From contig NZ_BMOP01000005.1 in the NCBI RefSeq assembly GCF_014647135.1, positions 163,133 through 227,132 of the forward strand: a stretch of 64,000 nucleotides of DNA, given 5' to 3'. Positions 19,652 to 28,220 of this stretch are shown one piece after another (position 1 is the stretch's first letter; each line of letters begins with the position of its first letter). The notes below the pieces were generated by a model. It ran no database searches, was not told the origin of the DNA, and saw nothing but the letters and a program-made list of their open reading frames with translations. The translations under genes were made by a program, and so were the position numbers. Origin of the DNA: Shewanella xiamenensis (lineage in GTDB: Bacteria; Pseudomonadota; Gammaproteobacteria; Enterobacterales; Shewanellaceae).

Positions 19652-20434
19652 TTATCCTACTTTCCCTAACGCTATGCCTAATGGCTCAAAGTAGGCTATC
19701 AAGGCATTAAAGATACGTTGTCTATGTGATTCATCGGGATAAGCTCCTTCCTTTGCCAGCGCAGAGTAACGTGTGCCAGACACCAAATACGGATTTTGGA
19801 TCCCTTGATAGGATTCGATACACGCTTCAAAGGCCCGAGCCATCATTTCGGTGGGTTTAGCAAAATACTGCGCACCATAACGCTTATCTAATGCTATTGC
19901 ACGGCGTACATAATCGCTCGGCGCTAGATTGTCCTCAGAGAGTAATGTCACTCGAAAAATTTCGGCTAAACGTTGATTTAACGGATGATCAATGAGCGGC
20001 AGATCAGCAAGCCAGAGATCACTGGCGCACTTAAAACGTCCCGTGGTTCGCGAAAACGCCTTCGGCGCCACATAATGGTCAAACGCATGCCAAAACTCAT
20101 GGGCCAAGGCGCCAGCGCCGGCATTTTTTGCTAATGCCAGCTCTCTAGCCGCGGGAGCATAATGGGCCTGCACACCCTTTTGCCCGCCATGACCAAAGGC
20201 AAGACTTAAGGTTTGCCTTAGCCCTAAGGTTAAGGGCGGTAAATGCAGGATAAAGGCAAGGTCTGCCAGCGAATCAAACACTAAATTAGCGGCAATTAAG
20301 GATTCTTCCCGCGTAACCCAACGCCCTACGCGCACATGACTAAAGCCAAAGGTTTGTTTCACGTCGAGAAAAGTCATTTGCTCCCCAAAGCGATAATCGG
20401 GGCCATGACGGTGGTATTGCTGATGGATTAGCAC
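19652..20434 (-). CDS. CLCA_X-like putative zinc metallopeptidase
   Basis: A 260-residue cytoplasmic protein with an HExxH zinc site, HEFWHAFDHY (His112, Glu113, His116). The preceding GAGALAHEFWHAFDHY context and downstream KPTEMMARAFEACIE helix are as in peptidase-like domains found alone or in large phage/plasmid polyproteins; I believe Shewanella copies are annotated CLCA_X family. The third zinc ligand is probably the glutamate of PTEMMARAFE. GTG start with a weak ribosome site. Substrate unknown. Confidence 0.7.
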   Translation of the reverse strand: MLIHQQYHRHGPDYRFGEQMTFLDVKQTFGFSHVRVGRWVTREESLIAANLVFDSLADLAFILHLPPLTLGLRQTLSLAFGHGGQKGVQAHYAPAARELALAKNAGAGALAHEFWHAFDHYVAPKAFSRTTGRFKCASDLWLADLPLIDHPLNQRLAEIFRVTLLSEDNLAPSDYVRRAIALDKRYGAQYFAKPTEMMARAFEACIESYQGIQNPYLVSGTRYSALAKEGAYPDESHRQRIFNALIAYFEPLGIALGKVG

Positions 20435-20518
20435 AATCCGTTAGAATCGTCGGTTAAGTATGTATAAAGGCCATTCTATGTGAAAGCCGAATGCATTTAT
20501 AGTGTTCCAGTAACCATC

Positions 20519-22453
20519 CTATACTGGCGTAATTGCCGCTAATTTGCTCAAAAACACTTCTAAACTAAAGGGCTTTTGGATAAAGACCACATCGGGGAAT
20601 CGCCTAAGTGCTGGGATCTCATCACTATCATTGGCTGAGAGCAGAAAATACTGGCATCCCCAAGTACTATCATCCATCTCAATGATAAGCTGGCGCATTT
20701 GTTGGATTAACACTAATCCGTCAGTCTCCTTTAACCGATAATCGACAATCACCAATGGTGGCCGCAGCGTTTTAAATAGCCTTAACGCCGATTCAGCCTG
20801 ATCTGTACAGTGGATTTGGGCAAAATGGGACTCGAGCGCTCCACGGCAAATCTCAAGATTAAACAGATTATCGTCCACTAATAGTAATGGTTGCTGGGTA
20901 TAACGGTGTATTGGCTCCTGCTTCTGGTGATAAAACTGACACGGAAAGTGCATTAATACCGTGGTTCCTCGTCCTTGCTGACTGCGTATCCGTAATTTAC
21001 CGCCAATCTGCTCCAATAATCGCTTACAGGTATAAAGCCCAAGCCCTACTCCCGAAATACCATAGGAGCTGGACAGTGATTGATAAATAAAAGGACTATC
21101 TAACGCCCGCTTTGCCTGCATAGGCATACCTTCACCAAAATCACGGATCAACACCCTCAACATAGGTGAAGCTGAAGCTTGATTAAATGAAGGATGTAAA
21201 TCCATATAACAGTGTACCTGCTCACCAGTACTGTATTTAAAAGCATTATTAATAATATTGGTGACAAGTTGGAATAGCTTAGTGCCATCAAGCTTAAGCA
21301 AGTCAGGTAACGTATCACTCACCGACACAGTGAGGGTTTTACCCGAAGTAGTATTGAAAGCTTGATAGTATTCCTGAATGCGACCAACATATTCTCTAAG
21401 ATTAATCGCATGCTGATCTAATGTGAGTTTTCCAACTTCAGCCTTACTGTAATTTAATGTGTTTTCTGCAACCGAATAAAGCAAATTTGCTGACCAGATC
21501 ATTTTATCGACAATATGGCTTAGCTCCTGTCTTGATGTGCCCTGCTGCGCTGGCTCGGATGGTATTGAAAGAGTTTTCTTGAGCATCCGACTATATCCAA
21601 GTAAGGCATTTATTGGCGTGCGGATCTCATGATTAATACTGGCCATTACCGCTAATTTCGAACGATTTTCACATTCGATGCGTTCAATAAGCTGTTGATG
21701 TTTCGCTTTAAAAAACCATAGTAGCGAAAATGCTAGCCCAAGAAGCGCAATCGATAGGATTATAACGAAAAGCTCAATCACTTCCGCTCGAGGTACCTGA
21801 TAATAAACCTGTAAATTGAAACGGGTCTGATATTCGTTCAATGTAATAAACTGACGATCTGAATAGGCAAATAAGCGCCAAATCCCCGTTGCAGCAGGGA
21901 TATCACAGTAAGCGCTTCGTAAAATTGAATGCTCGAACTGATACGTAATGCATACATCTTGCTCTTGATCGATACGCGTCAAAATCCTTTTTTGGGAAAT
22001 GGCATAAATCAAATAAGGCATCTGAGGTTCATCAATCTTAACGGTCAAAAGGGTATAATTGATTAGCCTGGCGTGTAAACTCCCGTTGTCCATCATACTT
22101 AATGTTAATGGTTTAAGTTCTGGTAAGATGGATGGATCAGAAATATACGCCAGTTCGAGTTCAGGGGTTAATGTGAAGGCAACGGCAGATTTGATCTTCA
22201 ACAAATCCTTAGCAAATACTTCAAATTCTTTTGTGGTCACCGCAGCGGAAGCATTAAAAAACGATCGCAATGCGTCTAACATAATACGGTGTTGTAAAAA
22301 CATATCTTGGGATGATGAAAATACTGCCTGAGCTTTTTTTTGATAAACCGCTTTAAATTCATTAATTGAATGGGCAAGTGTTAAGCAAATAATAATCAGC
22401 GTAATAAATAACCCGGTAAGCAAGTACATGCTTGAAGTATATTTACTCCCCAT
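20519..22453 (-). CDS. Hybrid sensor histidine kinase with CHASE-like domain and receiver
   Basis: 644 residues. Membrane segments at about 9-28 and 226-248 bracket a periplasmic sensor with a CHASE-like motif (LRSFFNAS near 62-69). The HisKA H-box is NHEIRTP with His275. HATPase motifs are N-box NIINNAFKYS (about 399-408), G1 RDFGEGM and G2 GVGLGLYTCKRL. The C-terminal receiver carries Asp527/Asp528, phospho-acceptor Asp571 (VIVDYRL) and the KPF lysine. It ends a minus-strand operon and overlaps the HPt-like gene by 11 bases. A phosphorelay kinase His - own receiver Asp - HPt His - EAL receiver Asp is the natural reading (inference). Confidence 0.9.
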   Translation of the reverse strand: MGSKYTSSMYLLTGLFITLIIICLTLAHSINEFKAVYQKKAQAVFSSSQDMFLQHRIMLDALRSFFNASAAVTTKEFEVFAKDLLKIKSAVAFTLTPELELAYISDPSILPELKPLTLSMMDNGSLHARLINYTLLTVKIDEPQMPYLIYAISQKRILTRIDQEQDVCITYQFEHSILRSAYCDIPAATGIWRLFAYSDRQFITLNEYQTRFNLQVYYQVPRAEVIELFVIILSIALLGLAFSLLWFFKAKHQQLIERIECENRSKLAVMASINHEIRTPINALLGYSRMLKKTLSIPSEPAQQGTSRQELSHIVDKMIWSANLLYSVAENTLNYSKAEVGKLTLDQHAINLREYVGRIQEYYQAFNTTSGKTLTVSVSDTLPDLLKLDGTKLFQLVTNIINNAFKYSTGEQVHCYMDLHPSFNQASASPMLRVLIRDFGEGMPMQAKRALDSPFIYQSLSSSYGISGVGLGLYTCKRLLEQIGGKLRIRSQQGRGTTVLMHFPCQFYHQKQEPIHRYTQQPLLLVDDNLFNLEICRGALESHFAQIHCTDQAESALRLFKTLRPPLVIVDYRLKETDGLVLIQQMRQLIIEMDDSTWGCQYFLLSANDSDEIPALRRFPDVVFIQKPFSLEVFLSKLAAITPV

Positions 22454-22751
22454 TATCTTGCTCCTTTACGGCATTTAACAAAAATTGGATCTGGGTGTTA
22501 AAAGCCGATACTGAAGCCAAATTTGAAACACACAACGTCTCATCCAAGGCGAGATAACTCGTCATCCCCAAAAACTCATGCCTAAGATCAGAAAAACATT
22601 CTTCAGCGTTGAGTGACATAAGTTGCAGACTCATGCGTTCAAGCTCTATGAGTAAAGCTCGCCTTAACACTTGTTGCTGAGGCTGTTGATATTGCGCAAA
22701 AAAAACTGACAGCGCTTGCTTCACTTGGTGTTCAAGCCCATGATTATTCAT
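22443..22751 (-). CDS. Small HPt-like phosphotransfer protein
   Basis: 102 residues, all predicted helical. The segment DLRHEFLGMTSYLALDETL around His58 mirrors the HPt signature (xHxLKGxxxxLGxxxL): a histidine, then LGMTSYL, then a helix with a conserved-type hydrophobic pattern. The usual Lys after His+2 is replaced by Leu, so the match is remote. Genes overlap on both sides (8 bases with the receiver-EAL gene upstream, 11 with the kinase downstream), which supports a shared phosphorelay. Alternative: an unrelated small helical adaptor. Confidence 0.6.
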   Translation of the reverse strand: MNNHGLEHQVKQALSVFFAQYQQPQQQVLRRALLIELERMSLQLMSLNAEECFSDLRHEFLGMTSYLALDETLCVSNLASVSAFNTQIQFLLNAVKEQDNGE

Positions 22752-23949
22752 GTATTAAACACTCACTTTGATAATGGCCTATCCAGTTAATAAGGTAACG
22801 ACCTTCAATGGGTGGACTATACAAATATCCCTGTGCCACATCACAACCTAAGGCTGTCAAAATAGCGGCAATAGCGGCAGTTTCTACGCCTTCGGCAACC
22901 ACTTTTACGTGCATCTTTTGCGCTAGGGCAATGGTCGACTCAACAATTAAATAATGTTGATGATTGATATCCATATCGGAGACAAAACTTTTATCAATTT
23001 TTATTTCTTTAAAAGGAATAGCATCAAGACGATCATAGGTCGAATAGCTTTTACCAAAATCATCCAGTGAAATATCAACATTATTAATAATGAGCCGGGC
23101 AATCGAATTAAGAACTCGATCTTGATTAATGATTTCCTGTGATTCAGTTAACTCTAAAATTAAGTGAATCCCCGTATGAGCACGACTAGACTCGATAATG
23201 TATTCAATTAATTCCTCACAGGTGAGATCATCTGCCGTAATATTGATTGATAATGAAAATGGGGTGAGTAGAGGCTGGCGTAGCCAACACTGCAACGCCT
23301 GAGAAATCACCATCCGCGAAAAAATACTGTTTAATCCCTGTTGATTGATTAAAGGCAAAAATACGTCGGGATAAATATAACCATGGTGGCGATCACATAA
23401 ACGAGACAACACCTCAAAACCAGTAATTTCTTGGGTTTTTAAATTAATCTTTGGCTGGTAACAGAGGATCAACTGTTCATCCTTAAGTAACTGTTGAACG
23501 TTGATATTTGCATGTCGGTGACCTCGATGACGATGCGTAGTTGACTCAGGCACATCTTCGGTGTCGGTCGTAAGCAATGGCATTAATATATCACTGGCAT
23601 TGACAGGCTTTGCAAACACACCCAATAGGTTTAACCTGAGTGTATGAATAATACAGTCTACCAATTCAAGAGTTCGTTTATCGGAAGAACTGATCACGGC
23701 AATCGGAATCGACATCCAGCGAGGCTCTGTCGCCAACATATTGATGACAGCAATACCATCGCCCTGCTCCATCTTCAAATCGATAATGATGAGATCGAGT
23801 GATACATTTAACCCCATAATTAAATCAATCCCTTGATTGCCATTACTGGCTTCATAAATATTAATTTCATTTTCGGCTAAACATTTATTGATATCCGCTT
23901 TGAGCGTTTCTCGGATAAATTTTTGATCATCAATAATGAGTATATTCAT
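22744..23949 (-). CDS. Response regulator with EAL c-di-GMP phosphodiesterase domain
   Basis: 401 residues. N-terminal receiver (1 to about 125) with Asp7/Asp8, acceptor Asp57 (IIIDLKM) and the KP lysine (VFAKPV). C-terminal EAL domain (about 150-395) with EVLSR in the signature position, LELTES, DDFGKSYSTYDRL, KIDKSFV and VVAEGVET. The metal and general-base residues are present and EVL is tolerated in active enzymes, so c-di-GMP hydrolysis is likely. It starts in a 4-base overlap (ATGA) with the XRE gene, so translation is coupled. Confidence 0.92.
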   Translation of the reverse strand: MNILIIDDQKFIRETLKADINKCLAENEINIYEASNGNQGIDLIMGLNVSLDLIIIDLKMEQGDGIAVINMLATEPRWMSIPIAVISSSDKRTLELVDCIIHTLRLNLLGVFAKPVNASDILMPLLTTDTEDVPESTTHRHRGHRHANINVQQLLKDEQLILCYQPKINLKTQEITGFEVLSRLCDRHHGYIYPDVFLPLINQQGLNSIFSRMVISQALQCWLRQPLLTPFSLSINITADDLTCEELIEYIIESSRAHTGIHLILELTESQEIINQDRVLNSIARLIINNVDISLDDFGKSYSTYDRLDAIPFKEIKIDKSFVSDMDINHQHYLIVESTIALAQKMHVKVVAEGVETAAIAAILTALGCDVAQGYLYSPPIEGRYLINWIGHYQSECLIHE

Positions 23950-24926
23950 ATATTGGTCTCTAGCTGCATAAAGAAAATAGGATCGATTGTCTGAGACTTA
24001 GCCGAAGGAATAACCGATAATTTCAGCAAATTTCGATTAGCCATGACTTCGGTTCTACTGGCGAAAAAGGAATAATTCTTTATAGTTCTATGATTGTTTT
24101 CTAAGGTTCTAATTTTAAAAATAGGTAACTTGAATTGGGAAAGCTTCCTTTTTAAGGATTCATCACAGATGCTGAAACTTAAGTACTTTATCGAACGACA
24201 TAAAGCCATTTCATTCAGGTAGACAGACATCATATAGTTTTCAATATGAGGTGTGACACCAAAAGAAGAAAACACCATTAAGGTATCAGGGCTAGACTCA
24301 CTGTTATGGCTAATGACCTCAAACAAATCCACTTCATCATTCATAAACTCGAGCGCAACCTTAGCGTGCGTACGGCAAAACAAACAATGCCCAACAATCT
24401 GCTCACCAAAACTAAATGCAACAACGAGCGATAATCCCAAAAAAAAGGGTTGCGATAATTGACAATTATTCAAACAAAGCCGGGGGTTACTCTCATACAC
24501 CAGGCTCAACTGTAGTAAGGTCAAAAAGTTATCATGATGGTTATCAATAAATTCGACACGATAAGGTTTATTACGATAATAAGGATGTTCGCTACGTTCG
24601 ACACTCGAATCAAATAAATTAATCGAGGCGAGCCCTTCACTAACAAAACTTTTATCCTGCCGATAAATATCAAATAATTCTGAACCAAAAATTTCTACAA
24701 TTTCTGCCTGTTTTGCTAGTGATGGGATATTGACTCCTCGCTCCCAACGGCTAATCGTAATCGCATCTAAAGCATCAAATAAACAACTTTTTTCCCTGAG
24801 TAAACAACATAAATCCTCCTGTGAAAGTTGATTTTCAGTGCGTGTGTGTTTTAAGAAATTGGAGAATGTCTGTGCACTTGTTTTGCTTTGATAGGAGATA
24901 GGTGTACAAATCATAGCGTGTTCCAT
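23946..24926 (-). CDS. XRE-type regulator with unrecognised C-terminal domain
   Basis: 326 residues. Helix-turn-helix of the Cro/CI type at about 20-75 (LSQEDLCCLL ... ITISRWERGVNIPS). The remaining about 230 residues are of unknown family, with alternating strands and cysteines (HCLFCRTH, NNCQLS); a GNAT-like fold is possible but no acetyl-CoA loop is visible. ATG at 24926 or 24914; the latter has GGAA at good distance. It overlaps the preceding 79-codon gene by 80-92 bases in another frame. Probably the transcriptional controller of this operon (inference). Confidence 0.75.
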   Translation of the reverse strand: MEHAMICTPISYQSKTSAQTFSNFLKHTRTENQLSQEDLCCLLREKSCLFDALDAITISRWERGVNIPSLAKQAEIVEIFGSELFDIYRQDKSFVSEGLASINLFDSSVERSEHPYYRNKPYRVEFIDNHHDNFLTLLQLSLVYESNPRLCLNNCQLSQPFFLGLSLVVAFSFGEQIVGHCLFCRTHAKVALEFMNDEVDLFEVISHNSESSPDTLMVFSSFGVTPHIENYMMSVYLNEMALCRSIKYLSFSICDESLKRKLSQFKLPIFKIRTLENNHRTIKNYSFFASRTEVMANRNLLKLSVIPSAKSQTIDPIFFMQLETNI

Positions 24927-25074
24927 CAGTCTTTTTTATTTTCTCAAGCAGCTCCATATATGTCTCAAGGTCAACATCATCTATTGGTTCTGGATACCTT
25001 AGGGTATAGATAATCCAGATACGTTGCTGTTCTTCCACAAAATAGAGACCAGTGATTTTCTCTTCTTGCATCAC
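24835..25074 (-). CDS. Small hypothetical protein heading the signalling operon
   Basis: A 79-residue acidic protein (MMQEEKITGLYFVEEQQR...). The first half has strand-like alternation (GLYFVEEQQRIWIIYTLRYPE), the second is helical. It overlaps the XRE gene by up to 92 bases in a different frame, yet has convincing protein-like composition through residue 60. No family recognised. Its position suggests a leader, partner or antagonist of the XRE protein. Confidence 0.55.
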   Translation of the reverse strand: MMQEEKITGLYFVEEQQRIWIIYTLRYPEPIDDVDLETYMELLEKIKKTDGTRYDLYTYLLSKQNKCTDILQFLKTHTH

Positions 25075-25802
25075 TTATACCTTTATAGATTTAGCCATAT
25101 AACCATATTTTTGCTACGGTAATAGCAGTATAAGTGTCATCTTTTAAATAAGACCATGGCACTATTACAGTGTGTCATGGGAAAAAGTGTCTAGTGATCC
25201 ATGCGGTAATATCTATTCGAACAAGCTATATTACTGACGATACAAATAGATACAGAAATCAAACATAGAATTGCAATGTTTTATTACCATTCAGTTAAAT
25301 ATCGGCCTCGAAGAAAATAAAGGCGCAATCGCTAACACCAGTATTTCGATAAGCAGACAACGGCGGCAACTCATGCCAACTAACGAGACTAATTATTGAA
25401 TCAAGGGGGCATGACAGTGAGGAAGGCACTGAAACCCTAAGCGGTTTTTTATTCTAAAATTTGCATAAACAAAAGGCTAACCTCGGGAATTTTGCTAAAG
25501 GATATGCACATTAGTGAATAGTAATTCAAAATAACCTGTGCGCTTGGTGAGCAATACCCCGCGTTAGGGGGTAAACGAGGCGAACCCATAGTGGAAATAA
25601 GCAGTAATTAACCACTCCAAGGTTTAGATGGGTAGTGCTAATCACGGGCATCACTCAAGGATAAAGGCGCTTACGTAGATGCCCTTCCCTCGCGGAGCCA
25701 AGAGACACTGCATGCTTATTAAACGGGCTTCATCGGCAAGTTTCTTATCTTTAAGGATTTGTTTGTAACTCGCATATTGTGCGTGAAATCGCTATACTGC
25801 GC
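25075..25802. other. Intergenic region of about 0.7 kb, no gene recognised
   Basis: Between the signalling operon and ybiT. It contains many stops in all frames. A short GAAACC-CTAAGC-GGTTTTTTATT hairpin-with-T-run near 25430 is too small to call. A TATACT box at 25793-25798 is probably the ybiT -10, though no good -35 is seen at 16-18 bases. Confidence 0.5.
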
Positions 25803-25869
25803 GGCCAAATTATCTTGGCCAAGACTTTGCTGACATAAGCATGATTGTTGCAACGGCGTTTGTCAGCAA
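25803..25869 (+). other. Two successive hairpins in the ybiT leader
   Basis: GGCCAA/TTGGCC (25803-25808, 25815-25820) is followed by the perfect 9-bp repeat TTGCTGACA/TGTCAGCAA (25827-25835, 25861-25869), whose loop contains the palindrome GTTGCAAC. They lie 5-70 bases after a likely -10 and 50 bases before the start codon, so they would form at the 5' end of the mRNA. Regulatory role is inference. Confidence 0.5.
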
Positions 25870-25918
25870 CGCAGCCGGTTTAAGCCTTTTATTAAGACGT
25901 AACTCCTAGGACATCCCC

Positions 25919-27511
25919 TTGATCTCTACCGCAAATATCACCATGCAATTCGGCCCTGAGCCATTATTTGAAAATATCTCGGCAAAATTTGGCAACGGCA
26001 ACCGTTATGGTTTGATTGGCGCTAACGGCTGCGGCAAATCGACTTTTATGAAGATCTTAAGTGGCGCCCTCGCCCCGACATCAGGCAACGTGTCCATCAC
26101 CCCAGGCCTAAAAGTCGGCACCCTAAGCCAAGATCAATTCGCCTTTGAGCAATACACGGTTATCGATGCGGTGATCATGGGTGATACCCAACTGTGGAAA
26201 ATCAAGCAAGAGCGTGACGCCATTTACGCCAAGCCAGATATGAGCGAAGAAGATGGCATGCGCGTGGGTGACTTGGAGAGTGAGTTTGCCGAGATGGACG
26301 GTTACAGCGCCGAAAGCCGCGCGGGCGAAATCCTCATCGAAGCCGGTATCGAAGAGTCTTTCCACTATGGTCCTATGTCTCAGGTTGCGCCTGGTTGGAA
26401 ACTGCGGGTGTTATTAGCCCAAGCGCTGTTTGCTAACCCTGATATCTTGCTACTCGACGAACCGACCAACAACTTAGATATTCATACCATTAGTTGGCTT
26501 GAAACTGAGCTGAATAAACGCAAATGTACCATGATCATCATCTCCCACGATCGACACTTTTTAAATGCTGTGTGTACCCATATGGCGGATATCGATTACG
26601 GCGAACTGCGTATTTATCCCGGCAACTATGACTACTTTTTAGCGCAATCGGCATTGTTGCGTGAACAACTCTTAGCTGGCAACGCCAAAAAGAGCGCCGA
26701 GATTGAAGAATTACAGGACTTTGTTAACCGCTTTGGTGCCAACGCCTCTAAGGCAAAACAAGCCAGCTCGCGCGCCAAACGCATGGACAAAATTAAACTG
26801 GATGAAGTGAAATCCTCCAGCCGAATTACCCCATCGATTCGTTTCGCTGCTGGCAAGAAAATGCATCGCCAAGCCTTAGTGCTGGAAAATCTTGGCCATG
26901 GTTTTGATGGCGAAAACTTATTCGAAGGCGGTGATTTAATTCTCGAAGCTGGCGCAAAACTGGCAATTATTGGCGAGAACGGTGTGGGTAAAACCACCCT
27001 ATTACGCTGTTTAGTCAATGAATTAATCCATAATGAAGGCACGATTAAGTGGTCCGAAAATGCCGCTATCGGCTATTGCCCACAGGATAGTACCAGCGAT
27101 TTCGATAATGACTTGACTATTATTGAATGGATGGACCAATGGCGCCAACCCAAACATAACGATTTGATGGTACGCGCCATGTTAGGTCGTTTGCTGTTTA
27201 CCGAAGATGATGCTAATAAAAAGGCTAAAAACTGCTCCGGCGGAGAGAAAAACCGTTTAATTTTCGGTAAGTTAATGATGCAAGATATCAACGTCATCAT
27301 TATGGACGAACCGACTAACCATATGGATATGGAGGCAATTGAAGCGCTCAATAATGCCCTCAAAGATTTTGAAGGCACGCTGATTTTTGTCAGCCATGAC
27401 CGCGAATTTGTTTCTTCGTTAGCGACTCGCATTATTGATATTCGTGATAGAAAATTGGTGAACTTTCAAGGGACATTTGATGAGTATCTGGCAAACCTTG
27501 CCAGTGCGTAG
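25919..27511 (+). CDS. ybiT: ABC-F family ATPase YbiT
   Basis: 530 residues, the same length as E. coli YbiT and alignable throughout. Two cytoplasmic nucleotide-binding domains without membrane spans: Walker A GANGCGKS (about 38-45) and GENGVGKT (about 354-361); Walker [12 protein letters not shown] and [11 protein letters not shown]. The first signature is the YbiT variant VAPGWK, the second a canonical CSGGEK. The linker has the Arg/Lys-rich arm ([16 protein letters not shown]) that reaches the ribosomal P/E-site region in ABC-F translation factors. TTG start with AGGA about 8 bases upstream. Likely a ribosome-associated translation factor. Confidence 0.93.
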   Translation: MISTANITMQFGPEPLFENISAKFGNGNRYGLIGANGCGKSTFMKILSGALAPTSGNVSITPGLKVGTLSQDQFAFEQYTVIDAVIMGDTQLWKIKQERDAIYAKPDMSEEDGMRVGDLESEFAEMDGYSAESRAGEILIEAGIEESFHYGPMSQVAPGWKLRVLLAQALFANPDILLLDEPTNNLDIHTISWLETELNKRKCTMIIISHDRHFLNAVCTHMADIDYGELRIYPGNYDYFLAQSALLREQLLAGNAKKSAEIEELQDFVNRFGANASKAKQASSRAKRMDKIKLDEVKSSSRITPSIRFAAGKKMHRQALVLENLGHGFDGENLFEGGDLILEAGAKLAIIGENGVGKTTLLRCLVNELIHNEGTIKWSENAAIGYCPQDSTSDFDNDLTIIEWMDQWRQPKHNDLMVRAMLGRLLFTEDDANKKAKNCSGGEKNRLIFGKLMMQDINVIIMDEPTNHMDMEAIEALNNALKDFEGTLIFVSHDREFVSSLATRIIDIRDRKLVNFQGTFDEYLANLASA

Positions 27512-27531
27512 CCCTGCGGGTACTAGGTACT

Positions 27532-27553
27532 AAGCCTTTTTAAAAGGCTTTAT
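27532..27553 (+). terminator. Terminator after ybiT
   Basis: AAGCCTTTT-T-AAAAGGCTT followed by TTATC; a short palindromic stem 20 bases after the stop. Weaker than the next hairpin. Confidence 0.5.
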
Positions 27554-27577
27554 CGATTGCCAATAAAATTACCCAAT

Positions 27578-27618
27578 AAAAAAGACGCTTCACTCTACTC
27601 GAGATAAGCGTCTTTTTT
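27578..27618. terminator. Bidirectional terminator between ybiT and the SRPBCC gene
   Basis: AAAAAAGACGCTT (27578-27590) and AAGCGTCTTTTTT (27606-27618) form a perfect 13-bp stem with A/T runs on both sides. It serves both convergent transcripts. Confidence 0.85.
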
Positions 27619-27655
27619 ATATCACCCTTTTTATATCACCCAGTGACTGACGACC

Positions 27656-28105
27656 TCATTCCGTCTTAGCTTCAACCAAAGCCGCAAGTTGCAGTAGTGA
27701 CTCTTGCCAGCCTAAGTAACACATCTCCTCAGGAATAATCGCAGGAATGCCCTCCTGTACTATCTGCAAGCGGGTACCACAGGCTACCTCGGCAAGTTCA
27801 ATTGTCACCTGCATCACCCCGGGTAGATTAGTATCATCAAATTGGTCGCTATGGCGGATAAGTGTATTAGGGATTAGCTCGGTATAAGTCACCTTAAAAG
27901 AATGACTGTACCCGGTCGCAAATTGGGTAAAACTCATGGAATACCCTGCACCGACAGCCAACTCAAACTCATGAATTGTCCCTACAAAGCCATAAGGTGG
28001 TAACCAACGTTCTAACGCCGCTTTATCGGTAAATGCTTTGTAGACTAACGCCGCTGGTGCACGCAACACCCGATGTAATCTCACTGTACCTGTGTTATCC
28101 GACAT
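27656..28105 (-). CDS. SRPBCC/AHSA1-type START-fold protein
   Basis: 149 residues. Typical AHSA1 opening (VRLHRVLRAPAALVYKAFTDKAALERWLPP), a GGxxxxxF-like centre and a C-terminal helix with GWQESLLQLAALVE. The family has a hydrophobic ligand pocket and no general catalytic motif; many members are of unknown function. Monocistronic. Confidence 0.85.
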   Translation of the reverse strand: MSDNTGTVRLHRVLRAPAALVYKAFTDKAALERWLPPYGFVGTIHEFELAVGAGYSMSFTQFATGYSHSFKVTYTELIPNTLIRHSDQFDDTNLPGVMQVTIELAEVACGTRLQIVQEGIPAIIPEEMCYLGWQESLLQLAALVEAKTE

Positions 28106-28220
28106 ATCCTTATCCTTTAAAATGACGTTTAAGCACCGTGTCTAACATCAGTATTTAGCACGAGCAAAAAACAAGATTATAGTTGCTCGTGTAATTTCTA
28201 TAGTTAAAATTCTCCATCTA

